Assembly (NCBI GenBank): GCA_024698685.1
Contig: JAILQZ010000076.1
Coordinates: 1 to 39,898, forward strand
DNA: 39,898 bases
DNA from: a bacterium
Lineage (GTDB): Bacteria > Actinomycetota > Coriobacteriia > Coriobacteriales > CADBOM01
Direction: 5' to 3'
Made by a program: the position numbers and the translations under genes. Of the stretch, positions 25,015 to 31,525 are shown piece by piece. The notes under the pieces are model-generated. The model had not been told where the DNA came from and ran no database searches. It saw only the letters and a list, made by a program, of their open reading frames with translations. Positions within the stretch are counted from its first letter, which is position 1, and each line of letters begins with the position of its first letter.

Positions 25015-26036
25015 AAGAGGGCATTGGCGCCCTGAACGCGCTTTCCGCTCTGAATATGGATGAGGAGGCTGCCGAGGTCGTTGCCGAGGAGGCCGTGGTC
25101 GAAGTTGCCGAGGAGCAGTCTGCCGCGAAGCTCGCGATGCAGGTTGCCGTGCAGGTTGCGATGCAGTCTGAGCCCGAGCAGCAGCTCGAGCCTGTGCCAG
25201 AGTCCGCCGAAGAGGTCATAGAGCTCGAAATCGAGCCAGTGCCCGAGCCGGTTGCGGCCCCGCTCGCCACCACCGAGATCACCGGCGAGATCGCCGAACA
25301 GCGCGCGGCCAGGCTCACCAAATCGGGCCGCAAGCGCCTCACCAAGCGCACCATCGTCTCAATCATCGCGATACTCGTACTCATACCGCCGACGATCTTC
25401 ATCGGCTGGAATTTTGGCGACCGCAACTACTACATCACGAGCGTCCTGATCATCGCCTACACGCTCATTCCGTTCTTCATCTCGTTCGAGAACCGCAAGC
25501 CGCAGGCGCGCGAGCTCGTCATCATAGCGGTGATGATCGCGATAGCCGTGGTCTCGAGGGTTGCCTTCATCTGGGCACCCTCGTTCAAGCCGACAATAGC
25601 GGTGATCATGATCGCCGGCATGGCTTTGGGAGCGGAAGCGGGCTTCATGACGGGCAGCCTCACCGCGTTCGTCTCGAACTTCATCTTCGGCCAGGGTCCA
25701 TGGACGCCTTTTCAGATGTTCGCCTATGGAATCGCGGGCCTGGTTGGGGGAATCCTAGCCCACAAGGGCATCCTGAAGACCAAGCCCGTCCACCTGATCA
25801 TCGCAGGAATAGCGGTGCCGCTGTGCATCGTAGGCCCGTTGCTCGACACCTGCGCGCTCTTCCTCAGCTTATCCGAGATCACATGGGAATCCGCTGGCGC
25901 GATCTACCTCTCGGGACTGCCGGTCAATGCGGCGCTGGCCTTCGCCACCACTGTCACGCTCCTGCTCGCCGCCAAGCCGCTGTGCGAGAAGCTCGACCGC
26001 GTCAAGGTGAAGTACGGCTTCATGGAAGGTGAGTAA
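24996..26036 (+). CDS. ECF transporter S (substrate-binding) component with acidic N-terminal extension
   Basis: A 346-residue protein. The first ~115 residues are an unusual Glu/Val/Ala/Pro-rich soluble tail (EEAVVEVAEEQ, QLEPVPESAEEV) ending in a basic stretch. From about 122 it is a six-helix membrane domain: TIVSIIAILVLIPPTIFIGW, LVIIAVMIAIAVVSRVAFIW, VIMIAGMALGAEAGFMTGS and others. FGQGPWTPFQMFAYGIAGLVGG is a signature of the ECF S-component clan (ECF_trnsprt). It lacks the N-terminal His motif of the cobalt-specific CbiM, so cobalt is less likely than an organic ligand. The riboswitch and DUF4430 context suggests a corrinoid, as for CbrT; that is inference. Overlaps with both neighbours show tight coupling. 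Confidence 0.85.
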   Translation: MSREQVKEGIGALNALSALNMDEEAAEVVAEEAVVEVAEEQSAAKLAMQVAVQVAMQSEPEQQLEPVPESAEEVIELEIEPVPEPVAAPLATTEITGEIAEQRAARLTKSGRKRLTKRTIVSIIAILVLIPPTIFIGWNFGDRNYYITSVLIIAYTLIPFFISFENRKPQARELVIIAVMIAIAVVSRVAFIWAPSFKPTIAVIMIAGMALGAEAGFMTGSLTAFVSNFIFGQGPWTPFQMFAYGIAGLVGGILAHKGILKTKPVHLIIAGIAVPLCIVGPLLDTCALFLSLSEITWESAGAIYLSGLPVNAALAFATTVTLLLAAKPLCEKLDRVKVKYGFMEGE

Positions 26037-26918
26037 TTGAAGTTCGATTCCTACCATCCGGCAATCAACTTCATATTCTTCGCCGCGGTGATAGTCGCGA
26101 CGCTATGCTTTACGCACCCAGTCTTCCTCGCGATCTCGTTCATCGCAGCATTCATCTACTCGATCAAGCTCAACGGCGTGCGGGCGCTCATCTTCAACAT
26201 CGTGCTGCTCGTGCTCATAGCTGCGTTCGCGTGCTTCTACGCCTACTACACGCATTTCGGCGTCACCAACCTGCACATGAACTTCGCGGGCAACCAGATC
26301 ACGCTCGAGTCGCTCGTCTTCGGCTTCGTCTTCGCGACGATCGTCGCCACCGTGCTTATGTGGCTCTCATGCATGCACGCGATCATCAGCAGCGACAAGG
26401 TGGTCTACCTCTTCGGGCGCATTTCGCCGAAGCTCTCGCTTTTCCTCTCGATTCTGCTGCGCATGGTTCCGCGCATCAAGGAGCGCTCGCGGGTCATCGA
26501 TACCGGTCGCAAGTGCATCGGCATGGGAGGCGGTCAGGGGCCCATTCCGCGCAGGTTCGTCAACTGGGTCAGGCGCTTTTCGATCCTGATCACCTGGATT
26601 TCCGAGAGCCTGGTGGAAAGCTCGCGCTCGATGCGCAGCCGTGGCTATTCGCTCAAGGGACGCACTGCGTTTTCGATCTATCGCTTCGACAATCGCGACA
26701 GGTCGTTCGTGATCTTCCTCTTCATCTGCATCGCTTTCGTGTTGATGGCGATCCTCTTCAACCAGACGCGAATCGTATACGATCCGATGATCATCATGAA
26801 CAGGATCACCGCGTTCAGCATCGTGTTCTATCTTGCTTATGCGGCGTTCTGCTTCGCCCCGCTTGCGTTGCAGCTTGTGGGTGAGTTACGCTTCGAAATG
26901 CTGAGGAAAACGGCTTAG
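26037..26918 (+). CDS. ecfT: ECF transporter T component (second of two)
   Basis: A 293-residue membrane protein whose TTG start directly abuts the S-gene stop (TAATTG), so re-initiation by the same ribosome is likely. It opens MKFDSYHPAINFIFFAAVI, closely like the first T protein (FSRFHPAVNFIFFIAAVV). It also has the coupling motif SMRSRGYSLKG near residue 200 and several membrane helices. It is clearly a paralogue from an old duplication, since the two share pattern but not long identical stretches. Having two T genes around one fused ATPase and one S gene is unusual; a T1/T2 heterodimer or two alternative complexes are both possible. Confidence 0.87.
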   Translation: MKFDSYHPAINFIFFAAVIVATLCFTHPVFLAISFIAAFIYSIKLNGVRALIFNIVLLVLIAAFACFYAYYTHFGVTNLHMNFAGNQITLESLVFGFVFATIVATVLMWLSCMHAIISSDKVVYLFGRISPKLSLFLSILLRMVPRIKERSRVIDTGRKCIGMGGGQGPIPRRFVNWVRRFSILITWISESLVESSRSMRSRGYSLKGRTAFSIYRFDNRDRSFVIFLFICIAFVLMAILFNQTRIVYDPMIIMNRITAFSIVFYLAYAAFCFAPLALQLVGELRFEMLRKTA

Positions 26919-26926
26919 GAGACATC

Positions 26927-28138
26927 ATGGCAAAGGCCAACGCAAAGAAACGCAAAGCTCTCAATATCGCCATGGTCGCGATCATCGCGGTCATCATCGC
27001 CGCGGCGGTTGCGATCGTCGGAAACATCCAAGGGTGGTTCGGCGGAAACCAGGAGAGCCCGATGCAGGCGGACAACAAGGTCGGCTATGCGAACATCGAG
27101 CGCGCCGGAGTCGCCTACACGCTTGACGACGAGACCGACCTACAGGACGGCGACTACATCGAGACGCTCGTCGGCTCCTCGGTCGACCTGAACTTCAAGG
27201 ATGTCGGCAAGGTTGCGATGAACGAGCGCACCGAGCTCACCGTCGCCATCGATGGCGAGACCCCCAGCAGCCTTGACGTCAAGACCGGCGACATCCTGGT
27301 CGCGCGCGACCAGGAGTACGTGATCACCGCCCGCAAGCATGTTGTGACGACGCCAGGCGCGGTATTCGAGCTCAGCGTCAACGAGGGCAGCGTCGAAGCC
27401 TACGTCTTCCTCGGCAAGGTAACCATCGATGGCACCGATGCGTCGGCAGGCGAGAGGCTGCTCGTTCTAGACGACTCCAAGACCGAGCTTGGCAAGGTGG
27501 AAGCCAATGCCCTCAGCGACTACATGATCAACACGCTGCTCGACCTCGATGGCTTCGATGGCATCGTGGTTGCCAGCGCCGACCTCAAGCAGGTTCTCAA
27601 CGACCGCGCCGAGGCCAAGCACAAGGCGCAGGAGGAGGCGGCCAATTCCGAGGTCATCTACGTTGACGGCGGCTCCGGCGGCAGCGGCGGCAGCGGAGGT
27701 TCCGGTGGAAGCTCTGGCGGCGGCAGCGGCAGCGATGAGAAGGTGCTGACCTGCACGGTCGAGATCCGGTGCGACACCATTCTCAACCACATGGACGACC
27801 TCACGCCCGGCAAGAACGCCTACGTCCCGAGCAACGGCATCATCTTGGCCACTTCGACCGTTGCGTTCGTCGATGGCGAGACCGCGTTCGACGTGCTGCA
27901 GCGCACCTGCAAGGCCGCGAACATCCAGCTCGAGTACTCTTGGTCGGCAACCTATTCGTCGCAGTACGTCGAGGGCATCAACAACCTTTACGAGTTCGAC
28001 TGCGGAGACCTTTCCGGCTGGATCTACAAGATCAACGGATGGATGCCCAACTACGGATCATCCGTCTACAAGATGAAGGATGGCGACGTTATGGTCTGGG
28101 CCTTCACTTGCGAGGGCCTGGGCGCAGACACCATGTGA
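26927..28138 (+). CDS. Membrane-anchored FecR-like / DUF4430 (transcobalamin-C-like) protein
   Basis: A 403-residue protein starting 8 nt after the T2 stop. A basic N-terminus leads to one membrane helix (about 14-33, IAMVAIIAVIIAAAVAIVG), with the rest probably outside. Residues about 55-180 resemble a FecR-type beta domain (LQDGDYIETLVGSSVDLNF, TTPGAVFELSVNEGSVEAYV). A flexible Gly/Ser linker spans 249-269. Residues 273-396 match DUF4430 (PF14478), with GETAFDVLQRTCKA, SGWIYKINGWMPNYG and YKMKDGDVMVWAFTC. That Pfam family is named for likeness to the C-terminal domain of transcobalamin, which cups cobalamin. Together with the ECF genes and the nearby B12 riboswitch this suggests extracellular ligand binding. 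Four cysteines in the last domain may pair. Confidence 0.88.
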   Translation: MAKANAKKRKALNIAMVAIIAVIIAAAVAIVGNIQGWFGGNQESPMQADNKVGYANIERAGVAYTLDDETDLQDGDYIETLVGSSVDLNFKDVGKVAMNERTELTVAIDGETPSSLDVKTGDILVARDQEYVITARKHVVTTPGAVFELSVNEGSVEAYVFLGKVTIDGTDASAGERLLVLDDSKTELGKVEANALSDYMINTLLDLDGFDGIVVASADLKQVLNDRAEAKHKAQEEAANSEVIYVDGGSGGSGGSGGSGGSSGGGSGSDEKVLTCTVEIRCDTILNHMDDLTPGKNAYVPSNGIILATSTVAFVDGETAFDVLQRTCKAANIQLEYSWSATYSSQYVEGINNLYEFDCGDLSGWIYKINGWMPNYGSSVYKMKDGDVMVWAFTCEGLGADTM

Positions 28139-28150
28139 TCGGCGGGCATC

Positions 28151-28852
28151 GTGTCGAAGGGCAGGTTCTTCGGAGTCGGGGTGGGCCCAGGCGATCCCGA
28201 GCTCATCACCGTCAAAGCGCTTCGCATACTGGGGAAATGCCCTGTGGTTGCCGCTCCGCGCACGCGCAGCGGAGAGATGCTCGCGCTCGACATCGCGCGG
28301 GGGGCACTTGACCTGACGGATAAGGAGATTCTCCCGATAGAATTCACCATGGAGCGCGATGCGTCCAAGCGTGCTGAGAGTTATCGGATTGCCGCGGACG
28401 CTATCGCCAAGCAGCTCGATGCTGGCCGCGACGTGGCGATGGTCAACCTCGGCGACGTTTCGATATTCGCCACGGTCTGCTACCTGATCGCCGAGCTCGC
28501 CGAGCGCGGATACGCTTGCGAGATGGTTCCCGGGGTCACCAGCTTCTCCGCTATCGGCTCGCGCTTGGGCATCAGCCTCACCGAGATGAACGCCCCGCTT
28601 CATATCATCCCGGCATCTGCAAAGGGCCTCGACAAGGCGCTCGATCTTCCCGGCAGCCTGGTGCTGATGAAATCGGCCAGCCAACTCGATGAGGTGATGG
28701 CGGCACTAGAGGCTCGCGGCATGCTGCATCGCGCCAAGCTGGTATCGAACTGCGGGCTTCCCGACGAGCTCGTGATCGAGGATCTCTCGGAAGGCGCTGA
28801 GCTCGCCAAGAGCGCAGGATATTTCACCACAATCGTCATTACTGGAGAATAA
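28151..28852 (+). CDS. cobI: Precorrin-2 C20-methyltransferase (CobI/CbiL type)
   Basis: A 233-residue protein from a GTG start, 12 nt after the DUF4430 stop and with no strong ribosome site, so probably coupled to it. It has the corrin/porphyrin methyltransferase pattern: FGVGVGPGDPELITVKALRIL at the N-terminus, VNLGDVSIFATVCYLI near 99-113 and EMVPGVTSFSAIGSRLGI for the SAM pocket. It adds the C20 methyl group to precorrin-2 or cobalt-precorrin-2 early in B12 ring synthesis. No other cob/cbi gene is in the window. Its position at the end of the surface/ECF operon is the strongest protein-level hint that the transported compound is a corrinoid or precursor, though it could simply be a separate pathway gene. 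Confidence 0.88.
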   Translation: MSKGRFFGVGVGPGDPELITVKALRILGKCPVVAAPRTRSGEMLALDIARGALDLTDKEILPIEFTMERDASKRAESYRIAADAIAKQLDAGRDVAMVNLGDVSIFATVCYLIAELAERGYACEMVPGVTSFSAIGSRLGISLTEMNAPLHIIPASAKGLDKALDLPGSLVLMKSASQLDEVMAALEARGMLHRAKLVSNCGLPDELVIEDLSEGAELAKSAGYFTTIVITGE

Positions 28853-28930
28853 AAGCCCAAACTCAAGCGCATCTTGCCCTCCTATGGGATATAGTTCAAT
28901 CTAAGGAAAACCGAACGAGGAAGGTTTGCC

Positions 28931-30070
28931 ATGTCATATCTGGGTGAGGATATCCCCAAGCTGGGCTTTGGAATGATGCGTCTGCCGCAACTCGAAGAGG
29001 GCGGCACCGACATAGAGCAGGTCAAGGAGATGGTGGACGTCTTCATGGCTGCCGGCCTTACGTACTTCGACACCGCGCGCGCCTACGAGGGCTCCGAGGA
29101 TGCTATCAGACAGGCCGTGGTCGAGCGCTACCCACGTGACAGCTTCCAGATCGCCACGAAGGCTGCGGCTTGGGCTGGCGCGAAGAGCATCGAGGACATA
29201 GAGGAGATGTTCGAGACCTCGCTCAAGACGCTCGGCGTGGATTACGTCGACTTCTATTTGCTGCACAACATCGGCAACGACCGCACGCAGTTCTTCGACA
29301 AGTACGATATGTGGGGCTTCGTCGAGAAGCAGAAGGAGCTTGGCAGGGTCAAACACATCGGCTTTTCGATGCACGACGTCTCCGACGTGCTGGAGAAGGC
29401 CCTGCAGGACCATCCCTCGATGGAATTCGTGCAGCTGCAAGTCAACTGGTCAGATTGGAATGCCGGCGGCGTCCAGGCGCGCGAGTGCATGGAGGTTGCG
29501 CAGAAGTACGGTGTTCCGGTCGTGATCATGGAGCCGGTGCGCGGAGGCACGCTTGCCGATCCGCCCCACGGCGTCGCCGAGATCTTCGCCAACGCTACCC
29601 CGAAGATGCCGCCAGCCGAGTGGGCGCTGCGCTTCTGCTGGAACCTCCCGAACGTCCTCACCGTGCTCAGCGGCATGTCCACTCTCGAGCAGGTGCAGCA
29701 AAACGTCGAGAGCTACAAGCGCTTCCAGCCGCTGACGGACGCCGAGATGGAGGTCTATGCGGCCGCGCAGGAGGCTATGGCTACGGCGGTTGCAGTGCCG
29801 TGCACGTCATGCAAGTACTGCATGAAGGTCTGCCCGATGGGGATCAACATCGCGGGAATCTTCGCGGCGGTCAACCGCAAGTCGCAGTTCTCGTTCAGAC
29901 AGGGCCAGTTCTGGTACGGCTTCATGACGCGCGAGGCCAAGGGATCCGATTGCATCAAATGCGGTCAGTGCGTCATGGCGTGCCCGCAGCACATCAACGT
30001 CGTCGAGGAGGTCGCCAAGGCCGTTGAGCTCTTCGAGGATCCGAGCCTGGAGCCAGTCGGTCCGAGTTGA
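28931..30070 (+). CDS. Aldo/keto reductase with C-terminal 2[4Fe-4S] ferredoxin domain
   Basis: A 379-residue protein with ATG and a GAGGAAGG site upstream. Residues 1-280 are the aldo/keto reductase barrel: FGMMRLP, TYFDTARAYEGSE (Asp and Tyr of the active site), IATKAAAW (Lys) and FYLLHNIG (His). Residues about 290-360 hold two ferredoxin-type clusters, CTSCKYCMKVCPMG and CIKCGQCVMACPQH. This fused family is common in anaerobes, annotated as predicted Fe-S oxidoreductases; the physiological substrate is generally unknown. The clusters suggest ferredoxin-type electrons rather than, or besides, NADPH. It stands as a single gene, 78 nt after cobI. Confidence 0.92.
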   Translation: MSYLGEDIPKLGFGMMRLPQLEEGGTDIEQVKEMVDVFMAAGLTYFDTARAYEGSEDAIRQAVVERYPRDSFQIATKAAAWAGAKSIEDIEEMFETSLKTLGVDYVDFYLLHNIGNDRTQFFDKYDMWGFVEKQKELGRVKHIGFSMHDVSDVLEKALQDHPSMEFVQLQVNWSDWNAGGVQARECMEVAQKYGVPVVIMEPVRGGTLADPPHGVAEIFANATPKMPPAEWALRFCWNLPNVLTVLSGMSTLEQVQQNVESYKRFQPLTDAEMEVYAAAQEAMATAVAVPCTSCKYCMKVCPMGINIAGIFAAVNRKSQFSFRQGQFWYGFMTREAKGSDCIKCGQCVMACPQHINVVEEVAKAVELFEDPSLEPVGPS

Positions 30071-30115
30071 AGCAGATAGGCGCAAGGCCTTCAAAACCAG
30101 TCGGACAAACGAATT

Positions 30116-30137
30116 GCTCCACCGTCTTCGATGGAGC
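30116..30137. terminator. Hairpin between convergent aldo/keto reductase and purH genes
   Basis: GCTCCACCG and CGATGGAGC pair around TCTT with one C/A mismatch. It lies midway in the 101-nt gap between two converging genes. T-rich but interrupted bases follow on the plus strand (GATTCTCTTCTGTT). It probably serves as a shared terminator, though a weak one. Confidence 0.45.
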
Positions 30138-30171
30138 GATTCTCTTCTGTTGGGTTATGCAGCGATTGCCC

Positions 30172-31350
30172 TTAGTGGTGGAAAAGGCGCATTCCAGTGA
30201 AGCACATCGTGATGCCGTATTCGTTGGCGGTTTCTATGACGTTGTCGTCGCGGATCGAACCGCCAGGCTCGACGATGTATCTGACGCCGGATTTGCGCGC
30301 GCGCTCGACGTTGTCGCCGAAGGGGAAGAACGCATCGCTTCCGCAGGTCACGCCGCTCATCTGCGATAGCCACTCGCGCTGCTCTGCTTGGGTGAGCTCG
30401 TCGGGCCTCACCTTGAAGATCTCCTGCCACTTGCCATCGGCAAGCACGTCGTCGAATTCGTTGGAGAGATAGACATCGATCGCATTGTCGCGCGCCGGTC
30501 GCTTGATGTCGTCTATGAACTGCAGCCCGAGGACCTTGGGATGCTGGCGCAGATACCAATTGTCCGCCTTGTTGCCAGCCAGGCGAGTGCAATGGATGCG
30601 GCTCTGCTGACCTGCACCGATGCCGATTGCCTGGCCATCTTTTACGTAGCAGACCGAATTCGATTGAGTGTACTTGAGCGTTATGAGCGCGATGGCCATA
30701 TCGATCTTGGCGTTCTCGGGCAGCTCCTTGCTCTCGCTGACGATGTTGGTGAACATCTCGGTGTCGATGGCATAGTCGTTTCGACCCTGCTCGAAGGTGA
30801 TGCCAAAGACGTCCTTGTTCTCCACGGGAGCAGGCACGTAGCTCGGGTCTATGCGCACGACGTTGTATCTGCCGCCCTTCTTCGTCTTTAGGATCTCGAG
30901 CGCCTCGTCGGTATAGCCGGGCGCGATTATTCCGTCGGAGACCTCCTGCTTGAGATACGTCGCCGTAGCTGCGTCGCAGATATCGCTGAGAGCCGCCCAG
31001 TCGCCGTATGAGCACAGTCTGTCGGCTCCGCGGGCTTTGATGTAGGCGCAGGCGATAGGCGAGAGCTCAGCGCCTTCATCTACGAAGTAGATCTTGCGCT
31101 CGACCTCGGAAAGCGGTGTGCCTACAGCGGCGCCGGCGGGGGAGACGTGCTTGAACGAAGCAGCCGCGGGCAAGCCCGTAGCGGCCTTGAGCTCCTTGAC
31201 GAGCTGGTAGGAGTTGAAAGCGTCGAGGAAGTTGATGTATCCGGGCTTGCCGTTGAGAACCTCGATAGGCAGGTCGGAGCCATCTTTCATGAAGATCCGC
31301 GCAGGTTTCTGATTGGGGTTGCAGCCGTACTTGAGCTCGCATTCGTTCAT
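30172..31350 (-). CDS. purH: Stand-alone AICAR transformylase (PurH transformylase domain only)
   Basis: The 392-residue protein starts at MNECELKYGCNPNQKPA, with GGAGG upstream. It carries the hallmark motifs of the transformylase part of PurH: YGCNPNQKPA, PAAASFKHVSPAGAA, TLKYTQSNSVCYVKDGQAIGIGAGQQSR and SGVTCGSDAFFPFGDN. The IMP cyclohydrolase (MGS-like) domain that normally precedes it is absent. Stand-alone versions are known in some anaerobes, where another protein supplies the cyclohydrolase. It transfers a formyl group from 10-formyl-THF to AICAR, the second-last step to IMP. It is divergent from dnaG and convergent with the aldo/keto reductase. Confidence 0.93.
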   Translation of the reverse strand: MNECELKYGCNPNQKPARIFMKDGSDLPIEVLNGKPGYINFLDAFNSYQLVKELKAATGLPAAASFKHVSPAGAAVGTPLSEVERKIYFVDEGAELSPIACAYIKARGADRLCSYGDWAALSDICDAATATYLKQEVSDGIIAPGYTDEALEILKTKKGGRYNVVRIDPSYVPAPVENKDVFGITFEQGRNDYAIDTEMFTNIVSESKELPENAKIDMAIALITLKYTQSNSVCYVKDGQAIGIGAGQQSRIHCTRLAGNKADNWYLRQHPKVLGLQFIDDIKRPARDNAIDVYLSNEFDDVLADGKWQEIFKVRPDELTQAEQREWLSQMSGVTCGSDAFFPFGDNVERARKSGVRYIVEPGGSIRDDNVIETANEYGITMCFTGMRLFHH

Positions 31351-31525
31351 TGCTTCCTCCAATGCTCAGGGAGAGTTGATGCACGTACAAAGATAGATTA
31401 ACATCGCACGCGGCGCAAAGCGCGATCGCTTCGCTTGCAGGTTGGACGTTCGTGAGGAATCGATGCGCGCACCAAGTGTGCGATAATGGATGATGGCATG
31501 TTGCATCGGCCGAGACGGGCAGAGC

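Noticed and set aside
22484-26036. CbiMNQO cobalt transporter
   Set aside because: The S component has no CbiM-type N-terminal His motif, no CbiN is present, and the ATPase is a fused pair, so a cobalt-specific assignment is not supported.
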